The position numbers and the translations under genes were made by a program. Below, piece by piece: positions 1 to 13,836 of a DNA stretch of 64,000 bases. Every line of letters starts with the position of its first letter. Positions within the stretch are counted from its first letter, which is position 1. The DNA is from Strix aluco. Lineage: Eukaryota > Chordata > Aves > Strigiformes > Strigidae. The notes under the pieces were generated by a model. The model searched no databases, was not told the origin of the DNA, and saw nothing but the letters and a program-made list of their open reading frames with translations. The DNA lies in the NCBI RefSeq assembly GCF_031877795.1, contig NC_133931.1:24488264-24552263 (forward strand), read 5' to 3'.

Positions 1-3000
1 GACAGTGATTATTCAGCATCGAATGCCGTCTTCTGTAGAAGTTACAATACCCTATGATGACAATACAGAATATTTATATATATATAAAGCAATGTGGTAC
101 CTCTTCCAAAAGCTCAGCTCTGTGCAGAAGGACTTCGGTGCTGAGAGCTTTTCTTCAAGTAGGAATGTGATGTGAGGGCTGTGGGAGAGGTTTGGAGGGA
201 CTGCAACAGGATCTCACCTGATGTCAATGCATCTTACTGACTTATCTGCTCAAATAAGTTATGCACCCATGAAGTGAAGGTTTGTTTTCCTCATCCATAT
301 GACAGACAAGGGAAGGTATCTACTAATATAATAAATTCCTACAATAAGGGGCAGTTGGCAACCAGACTGGGATTCTGTGAGTAAACTATGTGTTGCTCCA
401 TATTCTGAGTTAGTGGCAAAGCTACTCTCTGCCATGGAAAAACTCGACATATGAAACAGTGCTGCCAACACTGATTTTGACACAAGTCTCATCATATTTC
501 TGTTTTTTTCTTAGAGCTGGAGAGAAAAGTAATTGAGTGAGAATCTTAGTCTTTACTTAAAAAAGGGAGGACAGTAGAGGAAAAACTCAGAACGTGATGC
601 ACACACATCCTAATGCCTCAGAAGACAGAAAAAGAAAAAACAGTGAAGGGATTGATTGATCTGTTAAAAATCTCCTACTTAAACTAATTTCATGATTTCT
701 ATTTTGTCAGCATATCTCCCGAGTGTTTGACAGCTTTGGGCAATTCAGATGCTGCAACAAGAAACCAAATGGAAAGCAACAGGGGAACCTCAGTTAGCGA
801 ACTACATTGTCATGGGCATTCCTACCAGCCCAGGTAAATGAGCAGTTTGGCTGTGTTTGCATGCTGTTTTTAAGCTAGCATCTGTGTTTATGGACACTTG
901 GGGAGCAGGTCCATGCCAGCTGGATGCAGGCCAGGGTGCGGCTGCTTCATCTGTGGCCCTGACTGGAGCCAAACCCAGCCAAACCCAGATCCTCCTTGCT
1001 CTGGCCCTGGTGCATGTGTGGTGTGCTGTGGGCTCATGTAATACCTTGGGGCTTGCAAAGAGTGAAGAAGGTCTGAGGGGACAGGCTGGAGTTACAGAAT
1101 GTCTTGGAGCTTTCCTTGCATGTAAAAGCCAGGAGACTCCTTGCAAGCTTGCCTGACACTGTGAAGCTGCTCCTGCAGGATGAGCTTGGGCAGAGGACCC
1201 CAGCTCCCTCCACCAGCAGCGGGCCATGAGCCTGTGGGAAACATGAGATGCTTGATCCACAAATAGTGGCTGTACTGGGACTCCCTGTGATAGCTGGTTG
1301 TGGTCCTGCCTGCCTCTTGGGCACATTGCTATACCTCTAATGCCCATCTCCGCGGCCCCTGGACTGCACAGTCCTGCTGGGACCAGAGAGGATGCTTGCC
1401 TGTGACAAGGGGACAGTGGGGCTGCTGGGTGAGTGTTCCCCCTTTTCCACTCAGGAGGCACAGAGACACAGACTGTGGGATCCCTCTTCAGGCATGAAAT
1501 GTGGTGAGGGAAAGGGATGGCTACAAATCAGTCAGCTTGGGTAAGGAAATGAACTCATGGCCAATAATAGTATCAAAAAGACAGTAGAAAAATTACAGCT
1601 GCAAGTCTGGAATACAACATAAACACAAAATCAACCTTAAAAGCCCCCAGAGAGAAGTGCAGAGGTGCCTCCACCCTTTTAGGTTGTCAGCAAACATCTC
1701 AATGGCAAAGCAAGTGTAAGGCATCAAAATGCACTCAAAACTCTGCATCCCCCCAGGCTCATAATGTATACACCTCATAACTCAAGAAACACAGCCACCA
1801 GCTCAATGGGCAGACAACATTTTTTAACCTCTTTCTATATAATCTTTTTTTTTTCAATAGGAGAAAAGAGGTGATTGGACTAATGTATTACTAGGGTTCA
1901 TTAATTTGTCTCCGCAAATGGGAAGATGAATCACAAACTCATACTCAGTTGTTTTCCAAGTAGAAGAATACATTTAAAATTTTCCTTACACAAACAAAAT
2001 TCATAGGGCCAAAATTTGATGGTTGCTGCTGGCAAGTCTCTTCCAATGAAAATAGGTGTCCTTCACGTGCCGAAACCCCATGCAGAGCCAGAGCCTGTAA
2101 GCACAGTGACTTGCACTTCTAAGTCTTTCTGTGCAGGGGCTGCGATCACAAAATCTGTAATATAAGGACCGTATTTTGATTTACAGCACAGTGAATAATT
2201 GGCAGCGACTGTCTTGCCTAGTGAAGGATACTGGCCTTCCAAGTAGACTTGCCCCAATGTTCCTAAATGCGTTCAATGTGAGCTGCTCATGCACAGATGT
2301 CTCTGCATCGCTCTGGCTTTGCTAGCTCGGTTGGAAGCAATTAATGATGTTAGTGTTTGATGCTCCAAATTCAGGCTGCAGAAGTCTCAGGAGTTTCTTT
2401 CCTCCCTCAGAGCGAATGGTTTGTGTTGTTTCGAAGCCCCAGTTAAAGGAAGCATTCAAGCATGTGCTGATCGATGGATGGAGCCGAGAGCAGGCTCCCA
2501 GGGTAGATGTGCGCAAAACTGAGTTCTTTGTTTTTTCCTGTAGCATTTGCTGACGCTGTCCCATTCTGGCTCACAAGCCTGCAAGTACACTCATCGGCCA
2601 AATTCAGTGCTCCAGGCAACTTCCTTACCAAATTTCCCAAAGATTCATGTTCCAAAAATCTCATCTTTCAGCTCTGAAAAAAAGGATGTTTATAGTCCTC
2701 ATTACTGTGGAATAATGTGAAATATGTATAAAACATGTCAGTGCTGTCTTTAAGTCTTTGTTTCTGACAAGTGGAGCTCATTTGAGACTGTAAATGCTCT
2801 GAAGACCATGGATAGATTCTTGACTCCCTGCTCAAACAAGCTTCGACTCAAGATCTGTGTGTCTTGGACTACATCTCCACTGTCTTGTAATGGCAGTCTC
2901 AGGATCCCCATCAAGAGGGGCTGTGCCAGCCACTGTTACTCCTACCCTCCTTGGCACGATCAGAGGTACAGCCTGCACACATGCTCTAGGAGATGTTGGA

Positions 3001-6000
3001 ATACGTGTCCAAACACAGCTGCACAATGACCCACCAACAGACAGTCTTGCAGAAGCAACTGGCCAGTGGTCACCATGGCAGCCAAGTGACCCAGAGATGC
3101 ATGGGCTGATGAGTCCATCATCCTTCAGACCTATGTAGACATAGACTATGAGATTAAATGCCAAAATCATGGGCAAGACAGATGAAGATTTGAGCCCACA
3201 GTCTACTGAGAATGTAGCAAAGCACTTAAGCAAAGGAGCAGTCCAGCAAAACACTTAGCATGCACTTAACTTTAAGCCTGTAAGCAATTCATTTTTGAGT
3301 ATTCATAACTATAAGGAATCAAAAGAAGAAAAGCTGTCCTATATTACATTGTTGAGTAGATTCATAAGCCTGCAGTATAATGTTCTGAGGATGGGCATAT
3401 ATTTTCCTTCTTTATGGAGTGAAATGAGACTTTCCAAAGCTTTAGAAATGTCCTATTGATAATTATTAGATTGATTGGTAGTTATTGAGAAGAAAAGTAA
3501 AATAACGATTGGATCTTTATTCCTCAAAACCCACCAGGTAAAGAGCCACTCTCCTTCCCCAGTGCTCTTGCCAATGCTCCCTTGTAATACGGCATACCAC
3601 AAGTCTGTGAATATATAATACTGAAAGAAACTCCAGTACTGTGCAGTGTACGATCCATCCTTGTATATTTAAGCTGTATGAGTCACAGTGCATTTAGAGA
3701 TCTCCTTCCATGTAAGTGTGATCTATTTACAAGCATGCGTAGGTTTTCAGAGTTTCACAATAGCTGGCAGAAGAGCATAATTTATCTAAAAACTCTCATT
3801 TTGTTCTGGCCTATTTGCTAGTCATGTGAGTATAGCTATTTTTTTGAAAATACAGTGTCTGACTCCAAATTCAAAGTAAAATTTTGATCCTGATCTATCT
3901 GAGGTGCTTTGTTTGCAAGAAACTTTCTCCTGACAGGCCTTTGACATTCATCAATGGGTGTTTTAATGCAGAATAAATGTAAATTTCCTCCTTGTGTTTC
4001 TTGTAGAATGTGGTATATCTGTGTACTGTGCATATTTCAGAAGTCAAGGACATTTAGGCAAATAAAAGCCACTGGATTGTGCCTGACACAAAGCTGGTAG
4101 AGAATATAACTTTTATGAGCCTCACAAGATTAATTTAGACTCAGAAATCTTTATTATCCTCATTCCTTTGTTGAAAGTAATAACTGAAACCACAAACTAC
4201 CATCAGAAGAACCACCCAAGCAGTGAGTTGGTCACTGGCAGATCTTTTATATTAGACCACTGGGGCTAAATTCCATTTATGTTTCTGTGCCTGATGTTCC
4301 TGTTGACTAGCTCCAGGCAGCTGGCTGCTTACCGCCTTATTTAGGTCCTATGAATCACTCACTGAGGCTCCCCCACTGCCGTAAATAGATAGGTGAAATG
4401 TAGGCTACAGGTTTTTCTACACCTACTCAAAGACAAGGCTGATTTCAGTGCAGCTGTGTGTGAGTGTGGGGCTAGGTCCACACAGCTGCTGGCTCCCTCT
4501 TCACTGACCTGTTTGCACCTACCCTTTCTTGAAAGTTCTCCATCTGTGTGTCATCCCAGTGATGTTCTCTCGGATAACAGCAACAGGCAAAGGCCTCCCT
4601 CTTCACCTCTTCCTTCTGAATTATATCAGATTGTGTAAAGTGATGAGCTAAATTAAGAATATGGAAATTCCAGGGTCATATGGAAATAAAAAGGATTTGC
4701 GTTGCTTTGTGAAACATTTTGAGATGTGTTGTTGGAGCATGCTATATACAAGCTAGGTGCTATTATCATTATCGATAACTGACAATTCAGCCCAGAAAAT
4801 AAATTCAACAAATGTAGCATTGTGCAGAAAAGTGGAGCTCCCACTTCTGAAGGCTTTGTAGATCACATTTACATTCACAAGAGATGCTCCTAGAATATAG
4901 GTGCCCCATAGATTGAGATTAGTATTAAGTAAAACATAACAAAATAAAGAACTGCAATGGAGCATCACCAGTCATCTCTATATGCAGTAGTGGACAGTCT
5001 GTATGGTCAACTCAGATATAGGCACTGATTATTCATACCAGGTACCTGACTGGATGCAGTGGGTTCTGCCTAGATCCCATTTCTGGATGTATTTCTGGGG
5101 TGTAGGAGGGTGCAATAATAATTTGTAGGCAGCTCTTGCCCAAGTACAGAAGGGGGACACAGCTTGGGTGTGTACCTGGACCAAGATGTTCAAAAGCACT
5201 CACAAGTCTAGGAGTTCACATACAACCTGTATATTTTTTTATCAAAAGAAGCAATTTCTGCCCTGGAGTACATGCTCACACCTCACCCTTTGGAATTTGC
5301 TCCTGTGTGTCTGATAGCAGAATTTAAAAGCAGCACAAATTTACCAAATGAGAAACCATGAAGAATCCCTCTCCTGGGGCAGCAATCTCAAAATCCCATG
5401 AAACAGCTCTGTGAAAACCTCCTGCAGCCAGCTTTGCAGATAGTCCCTCTCTGTGGTTTAGGGCAAGTAAGAGCTGTGCAGTTCTCACCCCATTGAAGTA
5501 AATAGCAAATACGTCAATGACTAAGTGCAGCCAAGATTTCACCCAGGAATTTAAGCGCTACAGTGCTATAGCTTCCTTTCCTGACAACTGGGAGAGATGG
5601 ACAACATCTTGTTTGGGCATATTTAAAAACAAACTGTTGAAGGAGAATACGAGAGTGTTGCTAAGACCCTTCAGACATGTTCCTTATTTGTGCTATAAAA
5701 CCTGTCACAGAAAAGCAGGAGGATTTGCCTTTGAAGGTTAATGCTCTTTCCTTCATACCCAGTAATAGCAGCACTGTGCTGTAGTGCTTGGAGGGGCCAC
5801 TCCGGGGAGTACCTCAGTCATATTTTGCCAGGAATAGGGAGGCTGATTTCACTGCTGCTGTTGAAATTGCTCCCTCCCTGCACACTGTTGGATCATTTGG
5901 GCTGATGAGGACATATTTTGGGGGATACCTCCTCTTGTACAGAGATGTCTCTTGCTTTTTGGAAAGGACCACCTGTGCTACATGACAGGTATTTACAATT

Positions 6001-9000
6001 GGGGGTAAAGTGATCCTGTGCCTCCATTCAGGTTCTTCCTGCAAACCCCATTTCTAGCTGATCTGCTTGGGTACTTCATCAGGAGCACAGAACTGTTCCC
6101 TAGTTTGTTTCCCTGATACTTTTCAGAGAGTCTCTGTAAAAGTTTCTGAGACTGTGGATATTTCTTGGACAGGACAGAGCTTACCTGCACACAGACGTTT
6201 ATAGCTGCTGATAGTGCTACCTCAGGGTTGTGAAGAAGTGTTTTGCTTAGAGTGGGATGAAGGGAAATTCCCTCTTCTTCTTGTGAGCGTATGCAACCCT
6301 GGGGAGTGAGATTTAAAAACAGGAACTAAGAAAGGATTTTCTGGGACTGCCTTGTTCAGCTTAAAGCCTTGTTGCTGTGACAACTCCATGGCTAAGATTA
6401 AGGTATTGGGGTGACTGCAGCAAGACCATCTCATTCAAGTGATGCTGGACAGAGGAAATGGGCAGGGCTATGGTGTTCTGGCTCACGTTTATGTACTGCA
6501 CTCAGTCTTGGGGATACGCAAACACATGTGGTTTCTTTAGTGAAATGTACCCAGGCCAAACCTCCTCAGGCCTCAGTTACATGAGAACACTGTTATAGCT
6601 GAATCTTAATCAAAACTTGATAACTTACCTTAGATCTTTTCCTTTGCTGCACCACTTTTAAAATAGATCTTACCAGGTAGATACATGCAGACATATTTTT
6701 ACTACTGAGGAGTGTTTAACATTGGAGCAATTTATTTAGGGATGTGTTTCTGTTGGTCAAGTATGTATATGGACGTGTTCAACAATAAATTTAAGACATG
6801 ATGCAGAGATCAGCCCCTGAGATTTTCTGTATGACACGAGATCCAGCTGAATGATTTTCAAGTATCCTTCCATCCCTATGTCTTCCTTGTCCCAGAGAGA
6901 AAAAATCTTGAACACATGAAAAAAATTGGCACACACACACTGTGGATCAAATGAGTTGGGGCCTGAGCGAGACAGAAACCTTTATATTTCTATGTCTGAC
7001 TTGATTTTTTATGTATTTTCCTGTATGTTATATACTTCTCTTTTCCCTCTCCTGTGCTCTTATTGCACACCAAAAAGGATTTTTCTTTCATTTCCTTGAT
7101 TTTGAGAATTTTTGTATGGACATGAAAATTTTGCAATATTTTGCTAAGATTTGCGTCATTCTTGCAAAAAGATAGATCTGGTCCAAATCTATTCATTTCC
7201 ATTCAGATAGCCGAGCACGTAATTCATGTGAGTAAGATTCAAATGCAGTGCATAATAAGACTGCATGCATGCCAGGGAAGGGGATGGTCTCCTTTAGACG
7301 GCCTCTTTAGTTTGGACTAGATTCCTCATTTTAGTACTGCGAGTCATTTTAACGTGAGTTTTGTTGTGTCACAAGAGGTGGTCCAAACAAGAGAGTCTGA
7401 TCTGAGAAACATTTGTAAAATATTGTCTTGGGCCAAATTGGCCTGAAAACATTTCTCCTGTCCTTCCTACTTACATTCAGGAGCTGCAGCAGTCCCACCC
7501 TCCTATCTTGCCCTGTAGACAGAAATGCTGGGGCTTGTGTCAGTGCTCCCAGGACTTGGCTCTGCAGTTGGGAATCAAGCAGCGCCACCTGAGGCTCTGA
7601 GGGATGCCAGCATCCCTGCCCTGACCCAGGGAGCCAAGACCCCGTCAGAGCCAGAGCGTGAAAGCTTCTCACTTTTTGGAGTCATTAGGTCTCCAGACTC
7701 AGGGCGTGCTGCCTGGCATCCCTCCCCCAGCCCTGCAGACCAGGGCTGGCTGCCAGAGGCCCTCATGCCAGGGCTACCTCGCCTATGAGCAGAAGTCCCG
7801 ATTGGCAAGAGCCTATGGCAGATCTGGCTGGCTGGGCGGGCCCAGCATCATAGACACAGAGAGGGGGGCCCTGGTTTTGTGTATCCTGCCCAGAATCCAG
7901 GCAGGGTTGTGCTTATTTAATTTGGTGAAAGCTTGAATGAACAAGAGAGTTTTCAAACAAAAGCACTGCAGGAGTAAAACAAAAGGTTTTCCATGAAGTA
8001 TAGTTTTGTCAGGAAAATTCCTTGCCATGTTTCCTATGGCTACAGGTAGCTTCTAGAGCTAGCAAGATGCTTCTTTTCAAAGAGTGCACATAGAGTCTAA
8101 GATATGGAGCAATGAGCCCTCTTCACTCGTGTCTCTTATTAGCCACTACAGCAATTTGTATTACCTTTCTCACCTCCTGCAGATTTCTGAAAGACAAACT
8201 AATCTCATCATGATAGAGCCTGATCAGTCCAGACCAAATGCCTTTAAGACCAAGGAGTTGCTCTAAGAATTCCTTCTGATCCTGAAAGGTTTGTAATAGA
8301 AACCTTTTGTAATTGTGCTGATCTTCAAAGAAGCAATGTGAAAATTCATGATGGGGACGACAAGCCACAAGAGTCGATATTTAAAAAAATATATCATTTG
8401 CCAGGGCTGCCAGCTGCTGGCCAGACAGTGAATTAGCTCCCTTCCTGAAACAGAGATGTCCCCCATCTGCTGAATAAACGCTCCTTTTGTGCACATTTTC
8501 ACAGCTGAGGTTTGAACCAAGAGCCTTGTGGTCTGCAGACAGCAGCTCCACAAAGACAGCCAAAAAGTTTCTTGCTCTGGACTAGACAGGCAGGAAGCTA
8601 AAGCCTTTCTCAGCTGGAAGCATTCTTTGCCTATCTCACAACATCTCCTCCAATCATATAAAAATCTTTGAAGGAGAACATCTCCCTGCAATCCTTCACA
8701 GAGTGAATCCACTCAGGCAAGGCATATTTTTGGGAAGGAGCCAGCTTTGCTTGGTGGTCCTGGCTTTTGGCATCCACCATGACTCAGTAGGGAAGAGAGA
8801 ATAAATAAAATACTATTAAGAAGTACAACAACGTTACCAAATGGGATTGTGCCTTTCCCAATTAGAGTTGTTTTTCCTATCTCCATATGTTGCATATTAC
8901 AGAGCCCTTTTGTTGGTAAACATATCCATGGCTCCCTGCAGGGGTGCCAGGGCCACTCACCAGCAACTTGGAGACTGAAATTGTGCATGAAGTCCGATAT

Positions 9001-9749
9001 GGCATGCGGAGATGGTCTTTTTTCCATGTGTACTCTACTATACCACAGAGAGGCTCTGAGAAGCTGGAAGTTGCTGGCAGTTGGCACAATGATTCTTCCC
9101 CAGGTACCTCTCCCTAAGAAAAAGGAGGAAGGTTCGGAATAGTCTTAGCGATTTTTGTTTCTTTGTATGGTGGATCCACAGTAATAATAAAGCAACTAAA
9201 CCATTTTAATTTCTCCCTTTTGCCTGAGAATCTCTGAGACCTTACCAAGGACTACAGTAACAGTACATTTGTGAGTCAGGCAATATTATCACAGTTTGTA
9301 GTTGAGATATGAAGAAGCAAAGTGATTTTTCCCAGCACTTAGACCAGCACAGGAGCTGGTAACAGGGGCTTAACAACTCACCGTGCATCAGCTGAGCTAT
9401 GTCTGTGTTTCTGCTCTCAGACCATGGCAGATGCAACTTAACTGTCTTTCTCTGTGGACAAAATCAAGTTGTTACCTAGCCTTTAGTGGCAGACTTAGAG
9501 GTTATAAACACATGTACAGACAGTTACTGGGGCTTAGCTGTTGTGTGATTATCTGCATATGATGGTAACTTGCTTTTGTGTCTAAGCTTTGTAATCACCT
9601 GGCACGTTGTTGGCAGAACAGGCAATAAAATTTCCAAATCCTGGTCCTTGGAGCTGTGTTTTGAGCACTGGCCTGTCAGTTCATTTAGTGCTGCAGCAAA
9701 ACAGGCACAACTTCATTACAAATCTTGAACATGAACCACAGGAGACTGA

Positions 9750-9828
9750 ATTTTCTAGTGTAGGTACAGTGTGGGCTTTGAAATCGGTGTATTTTCTAGT
9801 GTAGGTACAGTGTGGGCTTTGAAATCGG
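9750..9828. repeat. Tandem duplication, 41-bp period, two copies
   Basis: The 38 bases at 9750-9787 recur without mismatch at 9791-9828, separated by three bases (tgt). The unit begins attttctagtgtaggtacag. The lack of any mismatch suggests a recent slippage or duplication event. It is not part of a recognisable transposon. Confidence 0.95.
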
Positions 9829-10091
9829 ATCTGTTTCTGACTCCAGCTGTTATTTCTTTAGCCTTTCCTGGCTAACCGAGTAAAAGCTGATGGGCACCGG
9901 AAAATTTCTTTGTTTTCTATTTCTCCATTAATTGCTCTGAATGTGTGTGATTCAAGAGTGATGTAAATCATCATTGCCACTGCACTCTATTTATCTGTTT
10001 CTTCAGCAGGCTCTCATGGTAACCAGCAACTACTGTATTTAAAGAATGCACTGTACCACACCTACTCGGTACAGCACTTTGCTATGGAACA

Positions 10092-10176
10092 GTGAGGGAA
10101 AGAGAGAAAGAAAGGCAAGAAAAGACAAAGACAAAAAGAGTGAGAAACTGATGGAGGTAAAAAAAAAAAAAAGAAG
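10092..10176. repeat. Purine-rich tract with A14 run
   Basis: About 85 bases are almost entirely A and G, interrupted by roughly nine pyrimidines, and include a run of 14 A at 10159-10172. It is low-complexity DNA. The lysine- and glutamate-rich open frame across it is a by-product of the composition and is not a supported gene. Confidence 0.8.
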
Positions 10177-12574
10177 ATGGAACCTCATGTCCTTTATCAG
10201 AAGAAAGGAAAGATTAGATTTATTTCTGGAGTGACTATGAATACCAGATCAGCTAACTGCAGTTTAGGAGGTCTTTCTATATAGTCTACCCAGTCCCAGT
10301 TATTTTAATTCTGTGTTGCCAGCTGGCCTCTGCAGAAATCTATTCAGGGTTCAATTCTAAACAGTAATGTTTGGGAAAAGTACAATCTAAAACAGACAGA
10401 TCTGTATGTGTTTAGGTTTTGCTTTCTTTCCACTTTTAAATATTAAAAATTGACTCCAGCTGTGGGGTAAAGTAACGCCCAACCTATAAAGACACTGACA
10501 AATAAATCACAATGCAATTTGCTGTGCATTTTCTGAGGTCTAAACACCAGCTCTTGAAAGGAATTTTCCATGATTACATCTTGGGAAGATATCTTCACTA
10601 CCAACAACTCGTTTGACTTTTATACTTCTTAAAAGTCATCACATTCCAGCAGGGCCAGACCCTGCCATTACTTCTCTGGCACATGTCTCAGGAGTTAAAT
10701 GAGCTATCTGATGCTACTTAGGACATATGCAAAGCTTCACTATCCCTAGCTAGCACATTGTTAACCAGAATAGCTACCTTGTGTTTTTATAATCCACTTT
10801 TTACAAGGGTAAATCGCTGATCGACTGTTCAGCCCTCTCAGCTGATCAATTCTACTTGAGTCCACTTCTTTGCTGTGTCAGGTTTAGGCAGCCTTGTCTG
10901 AAGTTAAAGCTTTTATTACTGTTCATCTCAAAATCACTGAATAACAGAAGGTTTCCCACTTCATCAGGGTGCAGCCCAGAGCAGTCAGGTTCAGCTCCTG
11001 AATTCTGATCCAGCTCACCCTGGCTCATTCTGTGGCCTGCAGCAATCACTCCTGCCTGTTCTACATTTCATCCTCAAAAAAAGATAAATATTTAGTGTTT
11101 GAGAAAGGAAGAAAAAGATGGAAATTCCATCCTAAAGGCACCACACTTCTTTTTTTCAGGGAACAGCCATTAATCCAGAGTCCCCTTCATCTGCACAGCC
11201 TGGGTAATAATCTAGAAATAGCTCTGATGTTGATATCATATTTTTAAAATTATAAATTAACTTACAATTGAAAAAAGCTGGCTTTGAACCAAAACCCCTT
11301 GAACTATCCTATTTCAATTATTTACAAAACATTAAAAAAAGAAAGTTTCTGGCCATTACCCTATTCCTGCCAAAAGTTGCAATGTAAACTTTTTTGTGGG
11401 GAAAAATAATTAAAGCAAAAATTCCTGACCAGCTCTGCTCTGCATGGCATTTCACTGGCGCTTACTTCAGATCAGAAAGTTGGTCTCCCCTTGAGAGCCA
11501 GCCTGCGGAAAGCCTGTCCCCACCAGGGAGGGGATTTAAGAGGTTCCTGCTGTTCCTTGCCTCCAGCTACGCTACCGCTGCCTCTGTGGCACTGGCTCAG
11601 TGTTTTGCGTAGTTTTGTTCTGAACCAGATCAGTGAAAAATAAAAAGAAAAGTCTCTGCTAAAATATGCTTTTGTTTCTACCAGATCAGTTCCCTGATCC
11701 AGGCAAAGTTTTGCATTTTCCTAGTGAGGGGAATGGGGAAAAAAATACTAGTGGAGACGCTTGGAGCCTCCTGCACATCTGCCTGGTCACTGGAGGAACC
11801 CTAAAGTGCAACTTCACTTTTAAAACACATCACTGGGCCCACAAACAAGTTGTTCTTGTCCCAACACCCTCCCTGTTCAAATACCTGCACATAGGTTCAC
11901 TTGTGGGCAGTGTCAGACCATTCTTCAGAGCATCACCGTCCTCAGGTTCAGCTGAATCTTTTTGTTGGGGTTGCTGGACCTTCTTACCCTCAGGAGGAGT
12001 GCACACACAAGCTCCTCTTCATCTGGAAATGCAAAAAGGAGAAAGAAGGGCATCTTCTTCAGCTGAATAGAAACTACAATAGGAGAATGAGATAACTATG
12101 AGAAAGGCCCCAAAGCTGTTGCCAACAGCAAGAGTTACAAAAAGACCCAACCAAACCGAAAAGGTTTCAGTGAATGCAGCTGATGAAGAAGGTGAAGAAA
12201 TCCTACCGAAAAGGCTGGAAAATAAGAAGTTTTAAACAGATGCACAATGTAATTAATAGTAACAAGGGGACAGTGTGTTAGGACAAAGCACGGGGGCGGG
12301 GGATATGTATGAAGTTTATTGTGGTGGGTTAGATGTTTCATGTGGGAGAGCTTAATAAAACTTGGAGAGCTGAAGAATTATCAAAATCAATCTCTAACCA
12401 GAAGCAACTGACTTTGAATTGTGGCAATATCACAGAGTTAAGAGAGATAAAAATACCTGCTTTTAAAAGGAGTGAGGGGTGGAGAAAGGGTCTGGAATTT
12501 TATAACTCAGCTTTGTGATGATTTAAAGTTATTCAAATAAATGCATTTATTTAGGAGCACCTAGATGGAAAAAA

Positions 12575-13180
12575 TATGATAAGAAACAGGAACATGGAAT
12601 TGTCAAGAACAGATCATGTCAAAATAATCTACTTTCCCTCTTTGAAAAGAAATGGACATCATGAAAAGGGGGAAGTAGATGTGATCTACCTCGACTTTAG
12701 TAAGATTTTTGACATTTTTCTATAAGATGTTCTCATGCAGAAACTCAGCAGTCTGGTTTAGCTGAAACTGCTAAAGGGAGGATGCATAAATATTTGGAAA
12801 ATGTAATTAAACAGGTACTCAAAAAGTAGTTCTCAAGAATGTGCTGACAAACAGGAATAGTTGCATGCATGAGGTTTCATAGAAATCTGTCCTGGGCTTG
12901 GTACCATTCTGTATTTTCATGAATGATTTGAATCATGAAAGAGCAAACATGCTTGTGAAATTCACACATGACACCACACTGGCAGGCTCTTTGGGGGCCA
13001 GGAGAAGACTTTAAAATGATCTTGATAAATTTAAGAAATGGTCTGAAAGCAATTAAGTGAAATTCAATAAAGGCAAGTACAAAGTCTTAGACTTGGGAAG
13101 GGAAAAATCTATCACACAAAGACAAAATAAATGCAGGAATGTCTCTTTCTAAAAATAAGACCATTTTTGAAGTAGAAACA
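12575..13180 (+). mobile_element. Old, decayed CR1-type LINE fragment (reverse transcriptase region)
   Basis: Translating by eye with frame changes recovers the order of CR1 reverse transcriptase landmarks. A block reading VDVIYLDFSK then IFD lies near 12676-12712, a SVLGLVPFCIFMNDL-like block near 12887-12932, and a degenerate KFTHDTTLAG block, equivalent to the FADDTKLGG active-site region, near 12959-12985. Several frameshifts and stops make it a fossil. Divergence is clearly greater than in the CR1 at 13837, so it belongs to an older wave of insertion. The boundaries are approximate, and the 3' end cannot be traced past about 13180. Confidence 0.75.
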
Positions 13181-13836
13181 ACTCAAAATTGCAGTCCAAT
13201 TTTCATGAATCCCGAGAGCAACGAGAGTGTCAGGTAATGAATGGGCACTCCTCTAAGACTTCAGCCTTAACTTTTCACCTACATGAAAGATCACAGAGGT
13301 TCTCGTATTTCCATTTCCTAAAAGATGGGGAAGGGGAAATAGGCTGGCTTTGTTCTCCCCCAATGCTGGGACTCTTCCTTACTGTGATACTGCTATAAGT
13401 TAAGTTGCATTTGGAAACTCTAGGAGGAAAGAATGAGGAAAAATATATGCCTTTTGTTTTCTTCATAAATATCAGTACATCAATATCAATATCAAGAGCC
13501 TCTCTATTTTCCTGGATGATAATATCCTGCCTGGCCACATGGAGTTAAATCAAAGCAGGCTGTTAGTGAGAAGCTAGCAGGAAATGAAACAATGTAAAGC
13601 CATAAGTAAGTATAGATGTATAAAGTCCCATCAAGGAGAATACCAAGAGTCCCTGAGAAAGCGACGTGAATTGATCAATGAGAAAATGGCCCTTTCCATG
13701 TCTTTGAGTGCACACCAGGATTGTAACCAGAGGGAGATTTTGTTTCCTGCTGGGGAGGCATGATGACCACCACAAGAAATATTTGTCAGACAGCAGCTCT
13801 GTTATTCTGCACCAGTCCCAGCATGGGGTCAAAGGA
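13181..13836. other. Spacer between two CR1 fragments; nothing recognised
   Basis: The stretch contains only short frames (for example minus-strand frames at 13275-13538 and 13563-13832) with no similarity that I recognise. It may include the unalignable tail of the decayed CR1 to its left. Confidence 0.4.

Larger units (their letters stand above)
1..12574. other. Intergenic DNA upstream of the NIPAL2-like gene; no gene recognised
   Basis: I read all six frames and found only short open frames without recognisable domains. None is flanked by a convincing pair of splice sites together with protein similarity. GC-richer patches near 860-1460 and 7500-7900 give the longest frames here, as expected when stop codons are rarer. 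The stretch holds a 41-bp tandem duplication (9750-9828) and a purine-rich tract (10092-10176), listed separately. Distant regulatory elements or non-coding RNA exons could be present but cannot be seen from sequence alone. Confidence 0.6.

Noticed and set aside
802-1461. 219-codon minus-strand open frame
   Set aside because: It lies in a GC-richer patch where stops are rarer. The composition is irregular, with no domain and competing frames on both strands.
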